DNA of 64,000 bases from Alisma plantago-aquatica (taxonomy: Eukaryota > Streptophyta > Magnoliopsida > Alismatales > Alismataceae), in contig OY856410.1 in NCBI GenBank assembly GCA_963693085.1, forward strand, positions 565,660,406 through 565,724,405, read 5' to 3'. This document shows positions 34,519-45,489 of this stretch, in pieces (the first letter of the stretch is position 1; the number at the start of each line of letters is the position of its first letter). The position numbers and the translations under genes were made by a program. The notes under the pieces were generated by a model. That model worked only from the letters and a program-made list of their open reading frames with translations, did not search any database and was not told where the DNA came from.

Positions 34519-37500
34519 TATACCCAATCACTCATGAATCTCAATCCAAATGATCGAACATGTCTGTCATGTTTCTGTTGTGAAAGTGCTTTTGTGAGCG
34601 GGTCAGCCACATTGCTTTCTATAGGTACTCTGCAAATCTTCACATCTCCTCGTTGTACAATCTCTCGTATGAGATGGAACCGCCGTAGAATATGTTTGGA
34701 ATGTTGGTGTGATCTTGGTTCTTTAGCCTGTGCAATTGCTCCATTGTTGTCGCAAAACAACTCAATTGCATCACCATCGCTTGGAACCACTCCAAGTTCA
34801 AAAATGAACTTCTTGATCCACACAGCTTCCTTCGCAGCATTAGATGCGGCAATATATTCGGCCTCTATTGTAGAATCCACAACAGTCTCTTACTTGGAAC
34901 TCTTCCATCTCACAGCTCCATTGTTCAGGCAAAACATAAATCTAGATTGTGATCTGTAGTCATCTTTGTCAGTTTGGAATCTAGCATCGGTGTAACCCTT
35001 TACCACGAGCTCTTCCTCACCACCGTATACCAAGAATTGATCCTTAGTCCTTCTCAAGTACTTTAGGATGTTCTTTACGGCTGTCCAATGACATTCACCT
35101 GGATCTGACTGATACCGGCTCGTCATGCTCAAAGCATACGACACATCAGGACGAGTACATAACATTGCATACATGATAGATCTAATTGTTGATGCATATG
35201 GAATCTTACTCATGTGTGCCCGTTCATCACATGAACTAGGACACTGGGCTTTAGAGATTGTAATCCCATCGGACATGGGCAAGTTACCTCTCTTAGAACC
35301 CTCCATGCTAAACCTCTTTAGCACCTTGTCAATGTATGTGCTCTGGCTTAGGCCTAGAAACCTTCTAGATCTATCTCTATAGATCTTGATCCCAAGTATA
35401 TAGGATGCGTCGCCTAAATCCTTCATAGAGAAAGTCTTCCCTAGCCAACCTTTTACTGTCTGAAGAGTAGGGATGTCATTTCCCATCAATAGTATGTCAT
35501 CCACAAACAATATGAGAAATACGATTGTGCTCCCACTAACCCTTTTGTAAACACAAGGTTCATCTTCATTTTGACTAAAGCCAAACTTTTTGACTACTTC
35601 ATCAAAACGTAGATTCTAGCTCCGAGATGCTTGCTTCAATCCATTGATTGACCTTTGTAGCTTACAGACTTTATTGGCTTCCTTTGGATTGATAAAACCC
35701 TCAGGTTGTGTCATTTACACATCCTCGAGTAAATTCCCATTAAGGAATGTTGTTTTAACATCCATCTACCAAATCTCATAGTCATGATAAGCTGCAATGG
35801 CAAGCATGATCCTGATGGATTTAACCATGGCAACTGGTGAGAAGGTCTCGTCATAATCAACACCTTGAATTTGACGGAATCCTTTCGCAACCAATCTACC
35901 TTTATAGGTTTGAACATTTCCATCCATGTCAGTCTTCTTCTTAAAGACCCACTTGCACCCTATGGGTCTTACCCCTTTGGGTGGATCCACCAAGGTCCAT
36001 ACCTTGTTGGTGTACATGGATTCCATCTCAGATCTCATGGCTTCGAGCCATTTCTCAAATTTTGGTCCCTTAGTAGCTTCTAGATTGGAAGTTGGCTCAT
36101 CTGCTATGCCCAATTCGTCACTATCTGGAGTCACAAGAAATCCAAATCTCTCAGGCTCAAGTCGTGTCCTACTAGACCTATGAGGTTCCTGTGTTACATT
36201 TGGAACTTGAAATTCCACAACAACTTGTGAGTCTTCATGTTCCTTATGTACCTCCTCAGGTTCTATGCTTTCTTGTTGGTCTCGAACTTCTTCGAGCTCT
36301 ACATTCCTCCCACTAATTCCTTTGGAAATAAATTCCTTTTCAAAAAATACAGCAGTCCTAGCAACAAACACTTTGTTGTCAGTTGGTGTGTAGAAGTAGT
36401 ATCCCCGAGTTTCCTTGGGGTATCCAACAAAATAGCATTTTTCCGATTTGGGTCCAAGCTTTTCAGGAAATTGTTTCCTAACATAAGCTTCACATCCCCA
36501 AATCTTTAACATAGACAAATTGGGACGATTCCCATTCCATATCTCATATGGTGTCTTTTGAACCGATTTGGAAGGTACACGGTTAAGTGTAAATGCTGCA
36601 GTTTCAAGAGCATATCCCCAGAACGATATTGGAAGTTCGACTGAACTCATCATTGATCGTACCATGTCTAATAATGTACGATTCCTTCTTTCTGACACAC
36701 CATTATGTTGTGGTGTACCAGGTGGAGTCCATTGTGATACAATACCATGGTCTCTCAGAAGGTCCTCAAACTCTTGGCTTAAGTATTTGCCACCTCGATC
36801 TGAACAGAGTGCTTTAATACTCTTACCAAGTTGCTTTTCTACTTCATTCATGAAAGTCTTGAACATTTCAAGAGTTTCTGACTTGTGTTTCATAAGATAT
36901 ACATAGCCATACCTACTGAGGTCATCAGTGAAGGTAATGAAGTATTGATAGCCTCCTCTAGCATTTGATCTAAAAGGTCCACATACATCAGTATGTATGA
37001 GCCCTAACAAATCACTGGCTCTCTCACTGTGTCCAGTGAAAGGAGTTTTAGTCATCTTCCCTAATAAACATGCTTCACATGTCTCTAATGATTCAAAATC
37101 AAAAGAGTCTAGATAACCATCCTTATGGAGTCTAGATATGTGCTTCTCATTTATGTGCCCAAGACGATAATGCCATAAGAATGTTTTGTTTGAGTTTCCA
37201 AGTTTTAACCTTTTAGTATTTACGTTATATATGCTAGTCTCAAGTTCTAACAAGTAGATACCATAAGACATAGGGGCATTGCCATAAAAGATCTCATCTT
37301 TAGATATAGAAATAATTCCATTCTTAATGTGAAATTCAAATCCACTCTTGTCCATATAAGATACAGAAATAATATTTCTATTAATGGTAGGTACATAATA
37401 GCAATTATCTAATTCTATTACAAGGCCCGTAGGCAAAGATAAACTAATAACTCCAACTGCGGTGGCAGCAACTCTTGCTCCATTAGCAACCCGCAGCTCG

Positions 37501-38519
37501 ACTTGGCCCTTTCGTAAAGGCTTACTTCTTATCAGATCCTGTATATTAGAACATATGTGAGATCCACATCCGGTATCCAATACCCATGATGAAGAAGTAT
37601 TTAAGTTTATTTCAATAGCATATATACCTGAAGTGGAGATCTCTATCCCCTGCTTCTTCTTCCTCAATTCCTCCAGGTAGAGAGGACAGTTTCTTTTCCA
37701 ATGTCTAGGCTGGTGACAATGGTGACAACTGCCTTCTTTGGAGATCCCACCTTTAGCTTTGAGCGTGGATGACTTTGGCTTCTTCCCGACTTTAGAACCT
37801 TTCTTAGCCTTGCTTTTACCTTTTGACTTTCCCTTTGCCTTGTTGATCACCATCACAGACTTGGGCTTGTCTTTCTTCATATGTGCTTCAGCTGTCCTCA
37901 ACATGCCTAACAATTCTGACAACGGCTTGTCAAAATTGTTCATGTTGTAGTTCATGACAAAATGATTATATGATTCAGGAAACGATTGTAGAATCACATC
38001 AGTGGCCAACTCTTGACCTAGGGGAAATCCCAGCTTGGATAGGCTTTCCACGTACCCAATCAGGGTGAGTATATGGGTGCCAACTGAGTCTCCCTCTTTC
38101 ATATTGCTTTTGAACAAAGCCTTTGAGACATCATATCTCTCCTGTCTTTCTTGATGTTGATACATGTTCTTGAGATGTGTTACCATCTCCATGACATTCA
38201 TGTTCTCATGTTGCTCTTGCAACTCATAGTTCATTGAGCACAACATCAGGCACTTGACATCAACGGCATCATCAAGGTGCTTCTTGTAAGCATCCTTTTC
38301 ATCCTTGGGCGCATTTACGGCAGGCTCCTCTGGCTCTGGTGTTTCAAGGACATAGAGCTTATGCTCATGTGTGAGAACAATTCTCAGCATCCTAAACCAG
38401 TTTTGAAAGTTGGTTCTGGTAAGTTTGTCCTTCTCAAGGACCGATCGCAACGAGAAAGTGTGAGTGTTGGTTTCCATTTGATTGCTACAAAATAAAAATT
38501 TGCAATTAGTCCAAAACAT
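34518..38519 (-). pseudogene. Copia gag-pol polyprotein, one frame with four stops
   Basis: One 1334-codon frame with no frameshift; the likely start is the METN methionine at 38477. Numbering from 38519: gag 15-230, CCHC knuckle CHHCHQPRHWKRNC (265-278), protease DTGCGSH (315-321). Integrase follows, with zinc residues H450, H455, C481, C484 and catalytic D511, D574, E610. RT starts near 795 (WVFKKKTDMDGN, FSPVAMVKSIR) with its active site FVDD at 1005-1008, and RNase H has DSTIEAEYIA and ADPLTKAL. In-frame stops are TAG 35766-35768, TAA 35715-35717, TAG 35616-35618 and TAA 34890-34892; three fit C-to-T or G-to-A change at Gln or Trp codons. In intact relatives it makes the virus-like particle and integrates cDNA. 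This copy is inactive beyond integrase and the start of RT. Confidence 0.95.
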
Positions 38520-40134
38520 TTAGACTTGTAAAGATTTGATAAACGAGATTAAATAGGCCTTTAATTAATTATGCTCCCACTATTTTATTCAAATTGATAG
38601 CCCTCACTATCAACTCGGAAGATTGCAACGCACAACCTTCTAGTGAGCCAAGACCCAAAATAATTGGATCAATGCCCAGCCAATGCCGGCGTCAAAGACC
38701 AAATACTAAGGTAGGAAACTTTTGCCAATTGCATCATATGCAACTCTTGGATAGATGATCATGCACAACTCCTTGCCATGATGCATCTGTGTTCCTCTAG
38801 GTACTTGATCCTATCAAGGTTCCCTATTTAAGTCTAACCCATAAGCCAACATGATGAGTGTGCACCCTGCGGAGGCAGACCCACACACCCACCATCACAC
38901 TTCCACGAGATAGATAGTGTACCACACAGAGGCGTGCCCACACATAGTCGATCAAGTTTTTCATGTGTGTTGCTTTATGGAATGCAACTAAAACTTAATA
39001 TTATTAATTGAGGGGTTTTATCAATACATATACATATCCAAACACCACATACTTATAGTACGTATCATATACTACTATATCCACAACCACAAACGATAGA
39101 CATGCAATCAAAAACACAAATACATCGGTTATGGCCATACTATTGTAATCCTTTGGAGCAACAAAGGATTATGGTCCACCTATGGTCTTATGCATCTCAT
39201 GCAACACCTGTGAATCAACCTGTAATCCTGTAATGATCAACATTACAAAGAACAACTTCATGGATGCTTCGTGAGGTTGGAACTTCAAGTTTCTTCTTGG
39301 AATTGGATCTTCTTGTTACTTCTCCATGGACGCTCCTTGGAGTTGGATCTTCAGGTTGCTTCTTGGAATTAGATCTTCATGGTGCTTCTCCATGGACACT
39401 CCTTGGAGTTGGATCTTCAAGTGGCCTCCTTACATCAAGTTTACAAAAACTAAAACTAATCCTATCTCTATCATATCGTGTGAGTACAAATATAAAAGGA
39501 AAGAATTAATTACACTTTGAAATAAGAGATGAGGCTCGGCATGCAAGCCAAATACTTTATACAAAGGATCCATATGTAACCATTATACATCCATAGAATT
39601 CACAAACAAACATATCCACAAGATTGACATCCACATTCATTCACAACATTCACAAAAGGGGATACTAGGCCATAACCGTGCATGCACTCACCACATAAAA
39701 TAGATTTTAAAGGCGACGTGTATGCTATCATAGGTATATCTACATATACGTATATACATATTAAAATTGTAGTACTTTTAATGCGGGACATTCCCCATTA
39801 AATAAATTTTTTTGACTCCCACGCAGACAATGCGGTGTACACAAGGGCATCGCCCCTGTGCGGGCGGGGGTCGAGGGGAGGCCGCCCCTAGCGGGGTCTC
39901 AGGGGAAGAGCCCCTGAAAGGTCTACGGAATTTCACTTCCGTGCACTTAGGAAAATCAATATTTTCCATAGTCGACCCCGTCCAAAACGTCAAAAACAGA
40001 AGCCTGCGGTGTATGTGCAATTAGGTTTAGATTTGCACATTAGCAGGTTTAATTCGCATCGTATGCAACATAAAAATAGTATACAGTGATTCGATCATAT
40101 CGAAACTAATCCAAATACGTCGTAGATTGACGCT
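38520..40134 (-). other. Copia 5' leader
   Basis: Long untranslated leader between PBS and gag. It holds a ~66-72-bp duplication (about 39288-39418, words TTCTCCATGGAC and CTTGGAGTTGGATCTTCA) and a GC-rich island at 39836-39930. No protein frame is credible. The second copia element has a comparable 1.4-kb leader with similar segments (for example AACTTTTGCCAATTGCATCA near 38727 and 57687). Confidence 0.75.
39836..39930. other. GC-rich island with G-run cluster and hairpin
   Basis: Within AT-rich leader DNA, GGGCGGGGGTCGAGGGGAGG (39862-39881) could form a G-quadruplex on the plus strand. CAGGGGAAGAGCCCCTG (39900-39916) is a perfect 6-bp hairpin. Confidence 0.7.
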
Positions 40135-40146
40135 GCTCTGATACCA
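40135..40146 (-). promoter_or_regulatory. Primer binding site, initiator Met-tRNA
   Basis: TGGTATCAGAGC on the minus strand lies one base inside the 5' LTR. It is complementary to the 3' end of plant initiator tRNA-Met, the usual copia primer. Confidence 0.93.
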
Positions 40147-40147
40147 C

Positions 40148-40858
40148 TGTTGGGTTTTGTGGAGAAAACATGCGCGGCGGAAGCAATAAATCCACGCAAC
40201 CCGAAACAGGATCTTGTCGACAACAACGTATTTAGAAGGATTGTTTACGGGATATACCTTATCGCAGAGCAAGACCGGCGATATCTCGTTGTATGACGGT
40301 GAAACACTGCTAACCTACACGTACGGAACTTCTCTCTCGTTCGCTGTCACAAGTTGATCCGGCGGCGCTCCTTTGCGGCAGTGATGTACGCCGCTCGTAG
40401 TGCGTACAGGTGGTGGTCGTCAATGTCCTTCGAACGTAGGCGTCAAGGTGTCTGTGTCTCTACTTCGTCCACGCGGATGGACGGAACTCCACGTCGTGCT
40501 TCCCAAGCCGGCGGGAAGGAGTCGTGTCTCTGTGGCGGCGTGCTAGCGGTGTGTTTCTCTCCTTTCTCTCTTAAAGACAATGACGGCTAGGGTTTACCTG
40601 TGTGAGTGTAAATGGAAAAGCCTCTCTCTATCTTATATAGATATCGGCCGTCAATCCTCCTTTAAATAGGATACAAAGGGAAATAGGGTTTCCTAAACCC
40701 ATCGGTAAACAGAAATATTGTGTTAATTAAAATGCTTGTGGATTAATTAGAATATTCCGGAATTCATTAATTAACCAAATAATCGCATTAATTGATTAAT
40801 TAATATCCGAATCCATGCAATCGCTTGGTATGGCTCTACGGGCATACATATACCAACA
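40148..40858 (-). repeat. Copia 5' LTR (711 bp)
   Basis: Matches 32650-33361 along its whole length and stops at the TSD, proving that the short LTR form was the one integrated. TATATAA (minus strand) at 40633-40639. Confidence 0.93.
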
Positions 40859-42589
40859 CAAAGCACCCTGAAGCTTTGCAATAACCTTGTGAAAATATTG
40901 GCGTCCATTCCAAAGTAGAAGGGCATCTACATCTCTTCTCAGAGTCTGGAGAAGGAAGCATGAAAGGTGGAGCTTGGTAGAAGAGTCAAGTGAAAACCAC
41001 AAGGAAGTAAAGATATGGAAAGAAAGAGGGTAGATAGAGGCACTCAATGTGTGGTTAACTAGGATATGCTACTACGAGCATATGCGATAATTGCCAGGTC
41101 ACCCAAGAAGAATGTCAATCTCATACAATCTACTAATGAGGTCTTTAGAGAAATTGAGTGTGTGAGGTGATGGAAGAGTGAATGGAAAGCTTTTTTGGGT
41201 GATTATAATTAGGTGGGATTTATGTTAGAAGGCTAAATGAGGCCTCTAGATGTAGAGGTAGTGTAGAGGGGGAGTTGGACATTTGTAGATCAAGTGGAAA
41301 TGACCTTACAACTTGGGTTCATGAGATTTAGGAGGAGGAGAGGAAGATAAAGTGAATGGAAGTAGAAGAAATGGAGCATCAGATAGGAAGAACTAGGGAG
41401 AGAGTGAGAGAGAGATGTTCATTGGGAGAATAATGGAAGCTTGAGTGGGAGGAAGGAGATGATGGCTCTGCCTATGATTAGATGGACACAAAAAGTGAGT
41501 TGTTAGATTGTCAACCCAGACCCTACATGCAAAAACAACCCAACAACATGACATGCAATATAATATGGAGCCTTAAAGAACAACGTGGTTGATTGATTAC
41601 ATAAACTAAAAATAAGCTAATCATTGTCTTTTTTCTAGTTGAACGGGATGAGAAATTGATGTCTAATCGACACATAAGATAACTAAGACGTGAGGAATCT
41701 GATTCTATTATCAATTTCTCTTTTTGAGGCCATTTGGCATTTTTATCTCTCTAGTAGAATGATAAGTACACGTTGAATGTACTTATTTCCCTTTTCAAAC
41801 AATTTTATTACCATATCATGTATTGATCTATTTTCCTTCATCCACTACAGCTATGAATATTGTGGAGTTCAAATCAAGGGCAAAACCTGGTGAGATTATA
41901 AAACTAGTCCCCACTAGGAAACTTAACTAATTAAATTGTCTAAAAACCTCTAGAAAAGGGATATTTACTAACATAATACAATTCTAGACTCCAATTAGTA
42001 CTAATATAATCTAAGTCAGCATAAAAGGAACATAATGGAGGAAATTGGTGGTGCAAGTCAAGATGTGATTCTCCATCACCAACTGTTGTCATGCCGGCCA
42101 AGTATGCTATGGAGGAAGAAAGGTGATGGAGTAGGCCACAAATGAAGATCATAGTGCCTCATTTTTCTCCCCAGGGTCAAAAATCTAGATGGATCTACCA
42201 TATTTTGGTGCTGCTAACATTCCTCTACCACTGACAAAGAAACTTGTCGACATGGTTGATGGTAAGATCCATTTACCAAACTCCGAACAGAAGGAGAATG
42301 TGCCTTATTGGATACATCCTTGATTTCAAACCTTATTTCCCTACTCTCAAAAATTTTCTACATTATCTATGGAACCCCATCATATTATTTTATCTAATCA
42401 GTGCATGAGATGTCATGTTTCTAATTAGATCTATTTCCCTAGATCTTGACAATGCACTCTCTCGTAATTGGTTCATCGAGAATAGACCTATGGTCCTTCT
42501 GAAGTGGAAGTAGGGTGATCTTCCAAGGATACAGGAAGATTCTTCTTACGTGTTTGGTGTCAATTGTGATAGTATAGAGGTTGATAAGA
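40859..42589. other. Unassigned region between copia and gypsy pol
   Basis: Continuation of the region before 32650. A minus-strand frame (41047-40796) includes LRRDVDALLLWNGRQYFHKV, which runs into the copia LTR and matches nothing I know. 41250-41480 is purine-rich. Gag of the gypsy element should lie in its 3' part but I cannot read it. Confidence 0.4.
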
Positions 42590-45452
42590 CAAGGATGCAA
42601 GGCTTTCTTGGCACATATTATGGATACTAAGGTGAGAGGTCTTAGTATCTAAGAGTTACCTATAGAGTTTGAGGATGTCTTTCCTGGTGAGTTTCTTAGT
42701 ATTCCACCTCATAGAGAGTTTGATTTTGAGATCAATCTTGTTCCTGGAACACAACCCATAGAATAGTCACCTTACAAGATGGCACCGGCAGAGATGTACG
42801 AGTAGTAAAAATAGTTGCAGTAGTAGTTAGAGAAGGGTTTCATCAAGAATATGTACCCATTGCCGAGGGTTGGTGGTCTTTTTGACCAGTTCAGAGGTGC
42901 TATAATGTTTTCCAAGATAGATCTAAGATCATGATATCTCCATCTGAGGATCAAGGAGATGACATACCTAAGACAACTTTTAGGATTAGGTCTTGTCACA
43001 ACGAGTTTGTGGTTTATTTCATTTGGATTGACCAATGCACCAATAACTTTTATGGATCTGATGAACAAGGTGTTCAATTCGTATCTAGATCAGTTTTTGG
43101 TCGTGTTTATAGATGATATCTTAATATACTCCAAGGACAAACAACAACATGAGCAACACCTACGCCAGGCGTTGATGTTGTTGAGGCAGCACCAGTTGTA
43201 TGTCGAGTTCACTAAGTGTGAGTTCTGGTTGATCGAGGTATCTTTTCTAGGGTACATCATATATTCTAAGGGTGTTTGCATAGACCTGAAGAAAGTACAG
43301 TTAGTGCTGGAGTGGGAACAACCCAAGATACCAATGGAAGTCTGAAGCTTCCTAGGTTTGGCAGGTTACTACAGGAGATTCATTAAGAATTTCAATTTTG
43401 TAGCGTTACCCCTAACGAAGCTAACTAGGAAAAGTGTTCCTTTTATTTGGGATGACAAGTGTCAACGTTCTTTCCAGTTGTTGAAGGAGACGTTTGACCA
43501 GTGCTCCACTGTTAGTGCTTCCATAGCAAGGGAAGGGCTACATAGTCTTTTGTGATGCTTCAAAGAACGGTTTGGGATGCTTGCTGATGAAGGATAAGAA
43601 TGTGATTTCTTTTGCTTTACGACAACTTAAGAAACATAAGGAGAACTACTAGACACAAGAACTAGATCCTTTATATCGTGGTTCATGCCTTGAAGATTTG
43701 GAGGAACTATTTGTACAAAGAGAAGTGTTAGATCTTCACTGACCACAAGAACCTTCAATATATCTTCTCAAAGCAGGATCTAAACATGAGGTAGAGAAGA
43801 TGGATGGAGATGATCAAGGACTACAATTGCAAGGTAGGTTATCATCCAGAGAAGGAGAATGTGGTGGTTGATGCTTTGAGTGGGAAGTCATCTTCATCAT
43901 CATCTTCAGACAAGGCACACTTACACTATGTGGTGTGTCACAATCGGGACATGTTAGTGTCGCTTCACCAGATGAATGTGAAGTTGGAGGTTTCTTTGTT
44001 GACATGACTAGTGGCACAATTGTAGGTGAAGCCTACCTTGATGCAAAAGATCAGAGACGCTCAAAGGAATGATACTATGATACATGATATGAAATCAGAG
44101 TTTGGTAGCGGGAAGCATGATGGCTTCCATAAGTCAGAGGATGGGACAATTTGTTTTCATAATAAGATAATGGTTCCAAATGGTGATGACTAAGGAAAAT
44201 GGTTCTTAAGGAAGCTCATTCCTCAATGTACATGATGCGCCCTAGTAGTACCAAGATGTACCATAATATGAAGGATCTATATTGGTGGTTAGGTATGAAG
44301 CATGATGTGATATAATTTGTTGCTAAATGTCCAGTTTAGCAGTAGGTCAAGGCAGAGCATCAAAAACATACAGGGACTTTGCAACCTTTGTTGATACCAT
44401 AGTAGAAATGTGATCATATAACCATGTACTTTGTGTCTTGTCATCCTAGGACAGCCAATGGTCATGATTCCATTTGGGCAATAGTTTATAGATTGGCCAA
44501 GTCTTTTCACTTCTTGCTAGTCAAGACAAAATACTCATTAGAGAAGTTGGCACATATCTACATAGATGAGATATTTTGTTTGCATGGTATTCCACTTACC
44601 ATAGGATATGATAGAGGTTCAAAGTTCATGAGTCAGTTTTGGGAACATCTACATACAGCTATGAGGACACAACTGAGGTTTAGTACAACTTTTCACCCTC
44701 AGACAAATTTCCAGTATGAGAGGACTTTGGAATATCTATTGAGGGCATGTGTTTTGCAATTTCTTGGAAATTGGGATGTGCATATGATTTTGATAGAGTT
44801 TGCCTATAGCAAAATTATTAAAGGAGCATAGATATGGAACCGTATGAGACCTTGTACAAGAGGAGTTGTCAGACACCTCTTTGTTGGTATGAGACATGTG
44901 AGTGTCAACTTTTGGTCCTACACTAGTGCAATCGACTGTAGAGAAGATCAAGGTGATACAACAACAGTTGAAATAGCCTAGGATAAGCAGAAGTCATATG
45001 CAAATAACTATCATAGACTGTTGGAGTTCCAAGTTGGGGACTATGTGCATCTCAAGGTTTCCCCTTGGAAGGGTGTGCTAAGGTTTGGTAAGAAGGGTAA
45101 GTTAGTTCCTAGGTATATGGGACCGTACCATGTTTTGGCATGTGTTGGGAAGGTGGCATAAAAGTTGGAGTGACCGCTAGAGTTGCACCGGTTGCATAAT
45201 GTCTTTCGTGTCTCCATACTGAGGAAGTGTCATCCTGATACTGAGAAGACATTACAGCCACTGGAAGTTAAGTTGGAGGAGGATGTGTCTTATGTTGAGG
45301 GTCATGTGTTGATCATGTATAGGAGAGAGAAGAAGTTGAAGAAGAATGATAGAACCTTAGTGTAGGTTTTGTGGCATAACTGTGGTGTGCATGAATCCAC
45401 ATGGGAGTTATAGTACGAGATATGTAGGAAGTACCCATCTTTGTTCGTATAG
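42590..45452 (+). pseudogene. Ty3-gypsy chromovirus pol, decayed
   Basis: Order of domains is protease end/RT, RNase H, integrase, chromodomain, as in plant Tekay/Del chromoviruses. Early RT reads EFEDVFPGEF and DLVPGT-like NLVPGTQP (42664-42767). A deletion then joins KGFI to YPLPR. The active site is VVFIDDILIYSK (near 43100), followed by LGYIIYSKGV and LAGYYRRFIKNF. RNase H remnants cover about 43440-43830, ending YHPEKENVVVDALS. Integrase includes GYDRGSKFMSQFWE and FSTTFHPQT (44424-44831), and LHNVFRVSILRK marks its C-terminal end. WHNCGVHESTWEL and YEICRKYPSLF (to about 45450) are the chromodomain end. Many stops and shifts; non-functional. Confidence 0.88.
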
Positions 45453-45489
45453 GATTTTAGGGGTGAAATCCCTATTAGGTGTTTATGGT

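Larger units (their letters stand above)
32650..40858 (-). mobile_element. Ty1-copia retrotransposon, 8209 bp, TSD CAAAG
   Basis: Both ends are LTRs with TG...CA edges, flanked by the perfect 5-bp duplication CAAAG (32645-32649 and 40859-40863). On the minus strand the order is 5' LTR, tRNA-iMet PBS, 1.66-kb leader, gag-protease-integrase-RT-RNase H in one frame, polypurine tract, 3' LTR: the copia order. By eye the LTRs differ at roughly 8% of sites in their first 200 bp, so the insertion is not recent. A 1.14-kb block between the gag-pol end and the 3' LTR is a relic of a longer LTR (see findings). Confidence 0.95.

Noticed and set aside
35125..38495. Plus-strand open frames opposite the copia polyprotein
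   Set aside because: No similarity to known proteins; explained by codon composition of the sense frame.
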